This document shows positions 49,839 through 58,953 of a stretch of DNA of 64,000 nt, piece after piece; the first letter of the stretch is position 1, and each line of letters begins with the position of its first letter. The notes beneath the pieces were generated by a model. That model searched no databases. It was not told where the DNA came from and saw nothing but the letters and a program-made list of their open reading frames with translations. The translations under genes were made by a program, and so were the position numbers. This stretch comes from Oceanibium sediminis (lineage in GTDB: Bacteria > Pseudomonadota > Alphaproteobacteria > Rhodobacterales > Rhodobacteraceae). Location of the stretch: contig NZ_QGNX01000001.1 of the NCBI RefSeq assembly GCF_003265325.1, positions 1-64,000 on the forward strand. Reading direction: 5' to 3'.

Positions 49839-50252
49839 TTACTTGCGCGGCTTGCGTCCCAGGCCGATCTTCTTGGCCAATTCCTGCCGTTTCGCGGCAT
49901 AGCTGGGCGCGACCATCGGGTAATCGGCCTTCAGGCCCCACTTCTGACGGTAGTCGTCAGGGGTCATGCCATAGGCCGCCATCAGGTGACGCTTCAACAT
50001 CTTCAGTTTCTTGCCATCTTCGAGGCAGATGATGAAGTCGTTGGTAACGGACTTCTTGATCGGAACAGCAGGCACCAGCTCCTCCACCTCTTCTTCGGCG
50101 GGCTCCGACAGATTCGCCATCGCGGCATATACCGACTTCAACATGTCGGTCACCTGGTCTGGTTGCAGGGCGTTATTGCTCACGTAAGACGCAACGACAT
50201 CCGCACTCATAGCCAAGAGGTCCGCTTTTTCGATTGTCTGCTCCTCAGCCAT
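49839..50252 (-). CDS. MucR/Ros-family zinc-finger regulator
   Basis: 137 residues. Ros/MucR signature: SVTNDFIICLEDGKKLKMLKRHLMAAYGMTPDDYRQKWGLKADYPMVAPSYAAKRQELAKKIGLG, with the prokaryotic C2H2-like finger using C and D followed by two histidines (CLED ... RHLMAAYG). MucR proteins bind AT-rich targets, often as H-NS-like silencers, and control exopolysaccharide, motility and cell cycle in alphaproteobacteria. The upstream stretch 50253-50460 is comparatively AT-rich, consistent with autoregulation. Confidence 0.92.
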   Translation of the reverse strand: MAEEQTIEKADLLAMSADVVASYVSNNALQPDQVTDMLKSVYAAMANLSEPAEEEVEELVPAVPIKKSVTNDFIICLEDGKKLKMLKRHLMAAYGMTPDDYRQKWGLKADYPMVAPSYAAKRQELAKKIGLGRKPRK

Positions 50253-50460
50253 TATTCTGTTCCTTCTTTTCCCGGATTGAAGCGTGTTGGGCCGCCGATA
50301 TACAGGCTAATGTGCCCAACCTCGCGGCTTGGCCAGCATATATTATTGAGAAAACAAATGGGCAAGTCGGAAATGCGAAATCGGCGCATTTCTGCATATA
50401 TTGATGGAGCCCAAGAAAATTCTTGAAAAGTAATGACCATGAACGGCCATGAATTTATAT

Positions 50461-52482
50461 TCAGGCATCCAGCCCCCGCTGGCGCAAAAGCGCATCCACG
50501 CTTGGCATCTGGCCGCGAAACGCGGTGTAAAGCGCCTCAGGCTCTGCGCGGCCGCCTGCTCCATAGATGTGACGCTCAAGCGCGGCGGCGGTTTCGGCGT
50601 CGAAAACATCGCCTTTTTCGGTGAATGCAGCGAAGGCGTCAGCGTCCATCACCTCGGACCACATGTAGGAATAGTAGCCCGCGGAATAGCCGTCCCCCGA
50701 AAAGACATGCAGGAAGTGCGGCGTCGCGTGGCGCATGACGATCGCCCCCGGCATGCCGAGGCGGGCCAGCGTATCGGCCTGCGCGGCCATCGGGTCGGCC
50801 GGGGCCGGGCCGCTGTGCAGTTCAAGGTCCACCAGGGCGGATGCGACGTATTCCACCGTCGCGAAGCCCTGGTCGAAATTCTCGGCCGCAAGCAGCCGGT
50901 CGGCCAGATCGCGGGGCATCGGCTCGTCCGTTTCCGCGTGGCGGGCGAAGGTCGACAGCACCTCGGGGGTGGACAGCCAGTGCTCGTAAAGCTGGCTTGG
51001 CAGTTCCACGAAATCCCGCGCGACGTTGGTGCCCGAGATCGAAGGATAGGTCACGTCCGACAGCAGGCCGTGCAGCGCGTGGCCGAATTCATGGAACAGC
51101 GTGCGCGCGTCGTCAAAGGTCAGCAGCGCGGGCTCCCCCGCCCCCGGCTTCGCGAAGTTGCAAACGTTGAGCACGATGGCGCTGACGTTCTCGCCCAGCT
51201 TGTGCTGATCGCGCAACCGCGAGCACCACGCGCCGGAGCGTTTCGGGCCGCGGTTGAAATAGTCGCCGATGAAAACGCCGACATGGGCCTCGCCGCGCCG
51301 CACTTCCCAAGCGCGGGCGTCGGGGTGGTGCAGCGGTGTTTCGACCGGCACGAAGGACAGGCCGAACAGGCGGTGCGCAACGTCGAAGGCGGCGGCGATC
51401 ATGTTGTCGAGTTCGAGGTAGGGTTTCACCTCCGTCTCGTCGATGTCATGCTCTTCGCGCTGGCGTTGCGCGGCGTAGTGGCGCCAGTCCCAGGGTTTCA
51501 GCGTGTCGTTCACGCCGTCGGCGTGCAACCGCGCGGCCAGTTTCCCGGCGTCCGCCTCGGCCTGCGCCTTCGCCGGGGTCCAGACCGCCAGGAGCAGATC
51601 GCGCACCGTGTCCGGATCCCCGGCCATTTCGGTTTCCAGCTTGAAATGCGCGAAATCCTTGTAGCCGAGCAGCTTCGCACGCTCCTCCCGCAGGGACAGG
51701 ATTTCGGCGGCAATGGGGGCCGTCGCGGTTTCCGCTGACATCTCGCCCCGGCTGGCCCAGGCGCGGAACGCCTTTTCGCGCAAATCGCGGCGGGTGGAGA
51801 ATTGCAGGAACGGCACGATCAGGCTGCGCGACAGGGTGATGACCTGCCCCTCCATGCCGCGTTCCGCCGCCGCGCCGCGCGCGGCGGAGATCACGGCGGG
51901 GGGCAGGCCGTCCAGCTCGTCATCGGCCAGCGGCATCACCCAGGTTTCCTCGTCCTTCTGGACGTTCTGCGAGAACATGGTGCCGAGCGTGGCGAGGCGT
52001 TGCATCACCTCGGCCAGCCTGGTGCGCGCCGCCCCCGTCAGCTGCGCGCCGGAGCGCAGGAACCGCCTCCGGGTCAGCAACAGCACCCGTTGTTGTTCCT
52101 CCGTAAGCCCCGAGGTGTCCCGGCCCTGCCAGACCGCCTCGACCCGGGCGAACAGGTCCGCGTTCATCATGATTTCGGAGGAAAACGCCGCAAGCCGGGG
52201 CGAGAAATCCCGCTGCAACGCGCGCCGGGTGTCGTTCCCGTCGGTGGAGGTGAGGTTGAAGAACACGCTCAGCACCTTGTCGAGCGTCGTCTCCGCACGT
52301 TCCATCGCAGCGATCGTATTCTCGAAATCCGGCGCTTCGGGGTTGTTTGCGATGGCGCGGTAGGCGGCGCGTGCTTCCTCGAGCCCCTGTTCGAAGGCGG
52401 GGGCGAAGTGGCTGTCCTCGATCAGATCGAAGGGCGGCAGGCCAAAGGGCCGGTCCCAGGGCGCGGTCAGCGGGTTGGTCAT
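50461..52482 (-). CDS. M3-family metallopeptidase (dipeptidyl carboxypeptidase / oligopeptidase A type)
   Basis: 673 residues. Zinc motif HEFGHALHGLL with the glutamate ligand downstream, and SYMWSEVMDADAFAAF near the C-terminus, both typical of M3. The N-terminus (NPLTAPWDRPFGLPPFDLIEDSHFAPAFEQGL) is family-like. It cleaves short peptides in the cytoplasm or periplasm; no signal peptide is seen. GC content and length are normal. Separate from neighbours by promoters. Confidence 0.94.
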   Translation of the reverse strand: MTNPLTAPWDRPFGLPPFDLIEDSHFAPAFEQGLEEARAAYRAIANNPEAPDFENTIAAMERAETTLDKVLSVFFNLTSTDGNDTRRALQRDFSPRLAAFSSEIMMNADLFARVEAVWQGRDTSGLTEEQQRVLLLTRRRFLRSGAQLTGAARTRLAEVMQRLATLGTMFSQNVQKDEETWVMPLADDELDGLPPAVISAARGAAAERGMEGQVITLSRSLIVPFLQFSTRRDLREKAFRAWASRGEMSAETATAPIAAEILSLREERAKLLGYKDFAHFKLETEMAGDPDTVRDLLLAVWTPAKAQAEADAGKLAARLHADGVNDTLKPWDWRHYAAQRQREEHDIDETEVKPYLELDNMIAAAFDVAHRLFGLSFVPVETPLHHPDARAWEVRRGEAHVGVFIGDYFNRGPKRSGAWCSRLRDQHKLGENVSAIVLNVCNFAKPGAGEPALLTFDDARTLFHEFGHALHGLLSDVTYPSISGTNVARDFVELPSQLYEHWLSTPEVLSTFARHAETDEPMPRDLADRLLAAENFDQGFATVEYVASALVDLELHSGPAPADPMAAQADTLARLGMPGAIVMRHATPHFLHVFSGDGYSAGYYSYMWSEVMDADAFAAFTEKGDVFDAETAAALERHIYGAGGRAEPEALYTAFRGQMPSVDALLRQRGLDA

Positions 52483-52548
52483 CGCGGCGGTCCTCTCTCA
52501 CAGGGTCCGGACAGAGGTAGGGGCGTCAGGAACGAAGGTCCAGATGCG

Positions 52549-53307
52549 TCAGGCCATCTTTCGCCACGCCAGCGCGTGAAGGTCGTGGGTCAGACGATCG
52601 TCAAGCGGCTCCAACCGGGCGTTGTCCAGCCCCAGCAGTTTGAGGTTTACCCCGTTTTTCTGCGCAAGTTCCTGGCGGGCCATGCCGGCAGCCTCATCGA
52701 GTTCCGTTCCGTCATCGCAGATATAGGTGATCGTTGTCATCCGCTCCCCCATGGGGTCATGGCGGTGCAGGAAGCCGACATCGGGCATTTCCGGGGTGAG
52801 CACAGGGATGTAGCGCGCGGCGACGTCGGTATCCTGGAAGAAGTACTGCGCGTTGTAGAGCATCAGCACGCCACCGGGGCTCAGGTGCCGGTCCAGTGTC
52901 GCAACTAGTTCTTGGAACAGGCTGAACGGGAAGGCCGCGCTTATGTTCACCTGGCCCTTGGTCAGCGGGTAGCGACACAGCACGCTGAAGGCGGTGATCA
53001 GGTCGAAGGTGCCGTGGGCGGCCAGTTGCGCTTCGTCCGCGTGAAAGATACGGGCCTTGCCGGCGCAAACGGTCCGCGCCGTTTCCAGCACCTGTTCGTT
53101 GACGTCGCAACCGCTGATCTCCGCACCGGGGAAGGCCTGCCCAAGGCTGAGGCATTCATACCCCTGCGAACACCCGAACGACAGGATCCGCTCGGGCGGC
53201 TGCCCGTGAAGCGCCCCGGCCAACGCGGCGAAATGCAGGTCGGAACGCCCGGCGGACGTATGCGTATTCGTCTGCGCACGGGGCAAAGCGTCGAGGTTAA
53301 GCACCAC
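52549..53307 (-). CDS. SAM-dependent methyltransferase-like protein
   Basis: About 252 residues if started at GTG 53307, which follows an AGGAGG ribosome binding site; a longer frame begins at ATG 53412 without one. Motif I is RILSFGCSQGYECLSLGQAFPGAEISGCDVNEQVLETAR, and an acidic loop FDLITAFSVLCRY follows, as in class I methyltransferases of the CheR/methyltransf_12 type. Substrate is unknown. The spacing between motif I and FDLI is normal. The gene is alone, between the M3 peptidase and a small secreted protein. Confidence 0.75.
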   Translation of the reverse strand: MVLNLDALPRAQTNTHTSAGRSDLHFAALAGALHGQPPERILSFGCSQGYECLSLGQAFPGAEISGCDVNEQVLETARTVCAGKARIFHADEAQLAAHGTFDLITAFSVLCRYPLTKGQVNISAAFPFSLFQELVATLDRHLSPGGVLMLYNAQYFFQDTDVAARYIPVLTPEMPDVGFLHRHDPMGERMTTITYICDDGTELDEAAGMARQELAQKNGVNLKLLGLDNARLEPLDDRLTHDLHALAWRKMA

Positions 53308-53452
53308 ATCCTCCTGCTGTTGGCGCACAAGGGTTTCGCAGCTTTGGGTGAATGAATGCTTAAAGCCTCGTGACGGGACGGCGCCTGGCACCGAGGCATG
53401 GCACACAGGCATATGCGCGGCCGCCGCTGCCCGTCAGGTCCTCGAATAGACA

Positions 53453-53483
53453 CCCCCCGGAAATCGGTCTGATTTCCGGGGGG
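53453..53483 (-). terminator. 13-bp hairpin after the secreted repeat-protein gene
   Basis: CCCCCCGGAAATC and GATTTCCGGGGGG form a perfect stem around a 5-base loop, 27 bases past the stop of the gene at 53511-54011. On the minus strand it is followed by TGTCTATTCG, with only a weak U-rich start. Probably an intrinsic or Rho-assisted terminator. Confidence 0.6.
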
Positions 53484-53510
53484 AGGAAAGCCCACGAGGG
53501 GATGCAGCGC

Positions 53511-54011
53511 TCACTCGGCGTCGAACTTCATGAACACCAGTTCCGAAAGGCTGTAGGCGTTCGGATCGACCCCCAGGTCCGCGGCAAGCTGGACTTCGCC
53601 CAGCGGCGGAACCGGCCCGGTCATCCCGTCTGAGCGGGCGAATTCATCCGGGTGGTCGTACTCGCTCGAGTCGTCTTCCAGGATCGATTTCAGCAACGCC
53701 AACTGGTCCGTCGAGTACTCGCTGGCATTGACGCCCAGGTTCCGGGCGAGTTGCTGCTTTTCGGTGCCGGCCCCTGTCGGGGCGTTTCCGTTGCCGATGA
53801 TCGCGCTCAGCAGAAGCTCACGCTCGGCCGTGTTGTCGACACCTTCGATGATCGCTTTCATCTGCGCGAGTTGCGCGGTGGTGTAAGCCCCCGAATCGAC
53901 GTGCAGCAACCTGGCAAGCTGCTCGGACTGGGACTGCGCCTGAGCCGGCGAAAGGGTCACGGAGACCCCGAGACCGGCGACAAGCAACGAAAGCGGAATG
54001 ATTCTGGTCAT
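53511..54011 (-). CDS. Small secreted protein with three internal repeats
   Basis: 166 residues from ATG 54011. A Sec signal peptide ends near SPAQAQ (about residue 26). The mature part has three copies of a motif of about 27 residues: QLARLLHVDSGAYTTAQLAQ..., QLARNLGVNASEYSTDQLAL... and QLAADLGVDPNAYSLSELVF..., consensus QLA..LGV....YS..QL..LK..-E. Between the first two is a stretch NTAERELLLSAIIG that resembles repeats in the small secreted protein at 61032. No cysteines, no enzyme motif. No known family is recognised. It may form a small helical scaffold or bind a partner outside the membrane. Confidence 0.7.
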   Translation of the reverse strand: MTRIIPLSLLVAGLGVSVTLSPAQAQSQSEQLARLLHVDSGAYTTAQLAQMKAIIEGVDNTAERELLLSAIIGNGNAPTGAGTEKQQLARNLGVNASEYSTDQLALLKSILEDDSSEYDHPDEFARSDGMTGPVPPLGEVQLAADLGVDPNAYSLSELVFMKFDAE

Positions 54012-54209
54012 ATGCAATTTTAGGCACATCGCGATTCCTCCATTTCATGAAGTCATGAGTCGCGGGCACATGTCGCCCGCAGGTCTGGTAATCGGACGAA
54101 AGCAAAAGCTGACCTGCGTCGAACTGTAGCAATTCGAAACATTCAGGTATTGACATATCTCAACCGGAGGCCGCGCAAACAGGCCCGAGAAGGGTTGGCG
54201 GGACGGCGC

Positions 54210-56705
54210 TCAGCCGTCCATGCGAATAGCCGCATTGGCCGGATCGTAGGGGCTGTCCTGCATGATTTCGCAGTCCCAGAGCCGGTTCTGCATCCGCACC
54301 TTCAGCCTTTGCCCCGGCCCCATCGCGGGGGGCACGTAGCCCATGCCGATCGACTTGCTGAAGGCCACCGAGTAACCGCCCGAGGTCAGCCGCCCGACCC
54401 TTTTATCGCCATCATAGAGCGCCTCGCGCCCCCAGGGGTCGGCGTCCGGAGGCCCGTCGATCAGCAGCGTGACGCATTTGGAGCGGATCCCCGTCGCCTG
54501 CATCGCCGCCTTGCCGTGGAAGTCCTTCGACAGGTCCACGAAGCGCGGCAGGTCCGCCTCCAGCGGGGTGGCGTCGCGGCCAAGCTCGGTGCCGAAGGCG
54601 CGGTAGCTCTTTTCCTGCCTCAGCCAGTTCTGCGCCCGTGCGCCGACCAGCTTCAGCCCCTCGGCCTCGCCCGCCTCCATCAGCCGGTCAAACAGGTAGG
54701 TCTGCATTTCCATCGGGTGGTGCAACTCCCAGCCCAGCTCTCCGGTGTAGGCGACGCGGATCGCCATGACCGGGCACATCTTCAGCTCGATATGGCGCAT
54801 GGACAGCCAGGGGAAGCGCTTGTTGGACAGGGCGCTGGCCGGGTCGGCATCGACGATCAGCTTGTTCAGCACGTCCCGCGATTTCGGCCCGGCGATGGCG
54901 AAAACGCCGTGCTGGGTGGTCACGTCCTGGATCTCGATATAGCCAAAGTCCGGGGCCTTATCCTCGGCCGCCTTGCGCAGGTAGTCGGCGTCATAGGCCG
55001 CCCAGGCCCCGGCGGAGACGAGGTAGTAGCTGTCCTCACCTTCCCGCACGATGGTGTACTCGGTCCGCGTGGTGCCTGCGTCAGTCAGCGCGTAGGTCAG
55101 GTTGATCCGCCCCACGCGCGGCAGCTTGTTGCAGGTGAACCAGTCCAGGAAGGCCGTCGCCCCCGGCCCTTTCACGCGATGCTTGGCAAAGGCGGTGGCG
55201 TCGATCAGCCCGACGCCGTGGCGGATCGCCTTCGCTTCCTCCACCGCGTATTGCCACCAGCCGCCGCGCCGGAAGCTGCGCGCGTCGTGGTCGAAACTGT
55301 CGGGCGCATCGAGGGGACCGAAGTAGTTCGGACGCTCCCAGCCGTTGACCTGGCCGAACTGCGCGCCCAGCGCCTTCTGGCGGTCATAGGCGGGGGCGGT
55401 GCGCAGGGGGCGGCAGGCCTCGCGCTCCTCGTCGGGGTGGTGCAGCACGAAGACGTGGGAATAGCATTCCTCGTTCTTGCGCGCGGCGTATTCCGTGGTC
55501 ATCCAGTCGCCGTAGCGCTTGGGGTCGAGGCTGGCCATGTCGATTTCCGCCTCGCCCTCGACCATCATCTGGGCAAGGTAGTACCCGGTGCCCCCCGCCG
55601 CCGTGATGCCGAAGGAAAAGCCCTCGGCCAGCCACATGTTGCGCAGGCCCGGCGCGGGGCCAACCAGCGGGTTGCCATCGGGCGTGTAGCAGATCGGGCC
55701 GTTGTAATCATCTTTCAGACCCGCATTCTCCGACGACGGAATGCGGTGGATCATTGACATGTACTCTTCCTCGATCCGCTCAAGATCCAGCGGGAACAGG
55801 TCGGCGCGGAAACTGTCGGGCACCGCGAATTCAAAGCGCGCCGGCGCGCCCTGCTCATAGGGCCCGAGGATCCAGCCGCCGCGTTCCTCGCGCACGTACC
55901 ACTTCGCGTCGGCATCGCGCAGGACCGGGTGTTCACCGTGGGTCTTGCGATACGCCACCAGCGCGGGATCGGGTTCGGTGACGATATACTGATGTTCGAC
56001 CGGAATCGCGGGGATCTTGATGCCCAGCAGGCCCGCGGTGCGCTGCGCATGGTTGCCGGTGGCGGTGACCACATGCTCGGCCCGGATTTCGAAGATCTCC
56101 TCGCCCGGGACCAGGTTGCCGCCCTTCTCGACCATCTTCGTGCCGCGCACAATCCACTCAACGCCGGTCCATTCGTAGCTGTCCACCTGCAGCTTGCGAT
56201 AGATCTCCACCCCGCGCTGGCGCGCGCCCTTGGCCATGGCCTGGGTGACATCGGCGGGGTTGATATAGCCGTCCGTGGGATGAAAGATCGCACCCTTCAG
56301 ATCATCGGTGCGCACCAGCGGCCAGCGCTCCCTGATCTGGGCGGGGCTCAGCCACTCATACGGGATGCCCACCGTTTCCGCGGTGGAGGCATAGAGCATG
56401 TACTCGTCCATCCGCGCTGCGCTCTGCGCCATGCGCAGGTTGCCCACCACCGAAAACCCGGCGTTGAGGCCCGTCTCCTCCTCCAGCGTCTTGTAGAACC
56501 TGACCGAGTAGTCGTGGATGTGGCTGGTCGCGTAGCCCATGTTGAACAGGGGCAACAGACCCGCCGCATGCCAGGTGGAGCCGGAGGTCAGCTCGTCCCG
56601 CTCCAGCAGAACGACATCCTGCCACCCGGCCCGTGCCAGGTGGTATGCGATCCCCGCCCCGACGGCACCGCCGCCGACAACCAAAGCTTTCACGTGGGTT
56701 TTCAT
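54210..56705 (-). CDS. Dimethylglycine/sarcosine dehydrogenase-type FAD and folate enzyme
   Basis: 831 residues. N-terminal FAD domain with ALVVGGGAVGAGIAYHLARAG and STWHAAG (about 1-385), an FAO middle domain, then GcvT folate-binding domains (about 430-720 and 735-825) with GVGLIDATAFAKHRVKGPGA and MRHIELKMCPVMAIRVAYTGELGWELHHP. Enzymes of this build demethylate N-methyl amino acids (dimethylglycine, sarcosine) and pass the methyl to tetrahydrofolate. The ribosome binding site GGAGGGAAG precedes ATG 56705. Marine Rhodobacterales usually carry many paralogs, so the exact substrate cannot be fixed. Confidence 0.9.
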   Translation of the reverse strand: MKTHVKALVVGGGAVGAGIAYHLARAGWQDVVLLERDELTSGSTWHAAGLLPLFNMGYATSHIHDYSVRFYKTLEEETGLNAGFSVVGNLRMAQSAARMDEYMLYASTAETVGIPYEWLSPAQIRERWPLVRTDDLKGAIFHPTDGYINPADVTQAMAKGARQRGVEIYRKLQVDSYEWTGVEWIVRGTKMVEKGGNLVPGEEIFEIRAEHVVTATGNHAQRTAGLLGIKIPAIPVEHQYIVTEPDPALVAYRKTHGEHPVLRDADAKWYVREERGGWILGPYEQGAPARFEFAVPDSFRADLFPLDLERIEEEYMSMIHRIPSSENAGLKDDYNGPICYTPDGNPLVGPAPGLRNMWLAEGFSFGITAAGGTGYYLAQMMVEGEAEIDMASLDPKRYGDWMTTEYAARKNEECYSHVFVLHHPDEEREACRPLRTAPAYDRQKALGAQFGQVNGWERPNYFGPLDAPDSFDHDARSFRRGGWWQYAVEEAKAIRHGVGLIDATAFAKHRVKGPGATAFLDWFTCNKLPRVGRINLTYALTDAGTTRTEYTIVREGEDSYYLVSAGAWAAYDADYLRKAAEDKAPDFGYIEIQDVTTQHGVFAIAGPKSRDVLNKLIVDADPASALSNKRFPWLSMRHIELKMCPVMAIRVAYTGELGWELHHPMEMQTYLFDRLMEAGEAEGLKLVGARAQNWLRQEKSYRAFGTELGRDATPLEADLPRFVDLSKDFHGKAAMQATGIRSKCVTLLIDGPPDADPWGREALYDGDKRVGRLTSGGYSVAFSKSIGMGYVPPAMGPGQRLKVRMQNRLWDCEIMQDSPYDPANAAIRMDG

Positions 56706-56828
56706 CGCGCTTCCCTCCGACGTCCTGACATCAGAGATCGCAGGATTCGCGCGGACGGGGGCACGCCCCGCCGACCGCTCTCGGACTGAAAGCGACACGG
56801 GCGGCGGGGCGCTGCAATCGGGGGGCCG

Positions 56829-57161
56829 TCAGCGCGTGTCGGTGCCGGACACTGCCGCCCCATCGGCCGAGGCGCTTTGCTCCGCCGCGTCCTTGGGCGC
56901 GGGGGTGACCCATTCAACGAAATCGACGCCGGTCTTTTCGGTCAGGAACTCCGCGATCTCCAACCGGTCGGCGGGCGACAGCACGTTGTAGGCAAGCCAC
57001 AAAACCCCGAGAAACGCGCCATACCGCAGCGGCACCGCAAGCCTGTACCGCAGCTTGGGACGGCGCGGCTTGACCGGGGGCGGCTGGTATCGCAACTGAC
57101 GCCGCTTGATGCCTGTGGGGATGTGCGGTTCCGTTGCCACCCGTTTACGCGATCTGAACAT
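56829..57161 (-). CDS. Membrane protein of unknown function (110 aa)
   Basis: 110 residues from ATG 57161 (ribosome binding site AAGGGACT). A basic, proline-rich cytoplasmic N-terminus (RRQLRYQPPPVKPRRPKLRYRL) precedes one membrane helix (LRYGAFLGVLWLAYNVLS, about 49-66) and a short outer part. No family is recognised. It lies between the dehydrogenase and the divergent ABC binding-protein gene. A longer frame to 57350 has no ribosome binding site. Confidence 0.6.
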   Translation of the reverse strand: MFRSRKRVATEPHIPTGIKRRQLRYQPPPVKPRRPKLRYRLAVPLRYGAFLGVLWLAYNVLSPADRLEIAEFLTEKTGVDFVEWVTPAPKDAAEQSASADGAAVSGTDTR

Positions 57162-57316
57162 TGATAGTCCCTTGTTATTGCTGCCTTGAGCATGGCTTAC
57201 CCCCCGGTTCTGGAGTTTTCGGGGCAGCAATATGACGGTCCTGCGGCAAGCCTTGCCAGCGGGCGGCGGCTTCACCATAGTCGGCGCCCACAACCATTGC
57301 TTCACGAGGTCACGCC

Positions 57317-58111
57317 ATGCGAATCCTAAAATCCCTTGCCGTATCCGCACTTGGCCTTCTGGCCGCCTCCCCGCTGCTCGCGCAGGCGCTGCCGGATCTT
57401 GGCGGGCGCGAGGTCGTCGTGGCGACCGAGGACGCCTATCCCCCGCTGCAGTTCAAGGATCCAAAGACGGGCGAAGCCATCGGCTGGGAATACGACGCCA
57501 TGACGGAACTGGCCAAGCGGCTGAACTTCACCCTGGTGATCGAGAACGCAAGCTGGGACGCGATGATCGCCGCGGTGTCCGCCGGGCAGTTCGACGTGGC
57601 CATGAACGGCATCACCATCCGCGAGGACCGCGCCGAGCAGGTGGACTTCACCGAGTCCTACATGCGCTCGGAAATGTTCATGCTGGTCCGCGCGGATGAG
57701 GACCGTTTCAACGACGGCGCGACTTTCGCCGCCGAAGAGGATCTGCTCGTCGGCGCGCAACCGGGCACGACGCCCTTCTACGTCGCCGTGTACGAGATGC
57801 TGGACGGCAACGAGCAGAACCCGCGCATCAAGCTGTTCGAAAACTTCGGCGCCTCTGTCCAGGCGCTGACGGCGGGGGACGTGGACCTGGTCCTGACCGA
57901 CGGCACCGCGGGCAACGGCTATGTCTCGGCGAACCCGGACACGTTCAAGCTGGTGGGCGAGCCGATGGGCGCCGAGGATTTCGGCTTCATCCTGCCCAAG
58001 GGCTCGGACCTGGTGGAACCGCTGAACGCGGGCATTCAGGCGATGCGTGAGGATGGCACCCTGGACGCACTGGACAAGAAGTGGTTCCTCGACTTCAAGA
58101 TCGGCGAATGA
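57317..58111 (+). CDS. Amino-acid ABC transporter substrate-binding protein
   Basis: 264 residues. Signal peptide ends near LLAQA (about 23). The mature protein is a family 3 extracellular solute-binding domain: [71 protein letters not shown]. It delivers polar amino acids or similar compounds to a membrane permease, here the next gene 35 bases downstream. The ligand is unknown. Confidence 0.92.
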   Translation: MRILKSLAVSALGLLAASPLLAQALPDLGGREVVVATEDAYPPLQFKDPKTGEAIGWEYDAMTELAKRLNFTLVIENASWDAMIAAVSAGQFDVAMNGITIREDRAEQVDFTESYMRSEMFMLVRADEDRFNDGATFAAEEDLLVGAQPGTTPFYVAVYEMLDGNEQNPRIKLFENFGASVQALTAGDVDLVLTDGTAGNGYVSANPDTFKLVGEPMGAEDFGFILPKGSDLVEPLNAGIQAMREDGTLDALDKKWFLDFKIGE

Positions 58112-58146
58112 GCCGGCGCACCGGGCTGCGCTGACGGCCGCGCCGC

Positions 58147-58950
58147 GTGACCCCCGAGACCAATGGCGAAAAGGACTTTCCCTGGTGGCTGCTCGCCGCC
58201 GGTGGGATCGGGCTGTACCTGGGCTGGCGGATCTGGCGCGACGCGCTTTATGCGCAGATCTTCTCAGCCGTGGCCCAAGGGGTGGAGGTGACGCTGTTTG
58301 TCACCGCCGTCGCCTTCAGCTCGGCCTGCGTGATCGGGCTGGCGCTTGCGGTGATGAGCCTGTCGCGCAGCCTGGTCCTGCGCCAGGTCGCGCGCTTCTA
58401 TATCGAGGTGATCCGCGGCATCCCCATCCTGATCCTGCTGATCTACATCGCCTTCGTCTTCACCCCGGCGCTGGTCGTAGCGGCGAATACCGTGCTGGAC
58501 CCCTTGGGCTTCGAGCCGCTGAGGACCCGCGACATCAATTTCATGTGGCGCGCGATCATCGCGCTGACGATCGGCTATTCCGCCTTCATCGCCGAGGTGT
58601 TCCGCGCCGGGATCCAGTCCGTGGACCTCGGCCAGATCGAGGCGGCCGAAGCGCTCGGCCTCAACCGCTGGCAAAGATTCCGCCTGATCGTGCTGCCGCA
58701 GGCGATCCGCATCATCCTGCCGCCGCTGGGCAATGATTTCATCGCGATGATCAAGGATTCCTCGCTGGTGTCGGTGCTGGGCGTGTCGGACATCAGCCAG
58801 ATCGGCAAGGTGACGGCCGCCGGGAATTTCCGTTATTTCGAAACCTACAATATCGTCGCCTACATCTACCTGTTTATGACCATCGGCCTGAGCCTTGCGC
58901 TGCGCCGGCTGGAGCGGCGGCTGAGATCCCGCCAGATGGAGGAAAGCTGA
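58147..58950 (+). CDS. Amino-acid ABC transporter permease
   Basis: 267 residues with about five membrane helices. HisM/GlnP-type motifs: EVTLFVTAVAFSSACVIGLALAVM, the EAA loop GQIEAAEALGLNRWQRFRLIVLPQAIRIILPPLGNDFIAMIKDSSLVSVLGVSDI. It probably forms the whole membrane pore as a homodimer. The start is GTG 58147. No ATP-binding subunit is encoded next to it: the following gene (3-base gap) is an acyl-CoA synthetase, so the ATPase must come from elsewhere. Confidence 0.92.
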   Translation: MTPETNGEKDFPWWLLAAGGIGLYLGWRIWRDALYAQIFSAVAQGVEVTLFVTAVAFSSACVIGLALAVMSLSRSLVLRQVARFYIEVIRGIPILILLIYIAFVFTPALVVAANTVLDPLGFEPLRTRDINFMWRAIIALTIGYSAFIAEVFRAGIQSVDLGQIEAAEALGLNRWQRFRLIVLPQAIRIILPPLGNDFIAMIKDSSLVSVLGVSDISQIGKVTAAGNFRYFETYNIVAYIYLFMTIGLSLALRRLERRLRSRQMEES

Positions 58951-58953
58951 GCA

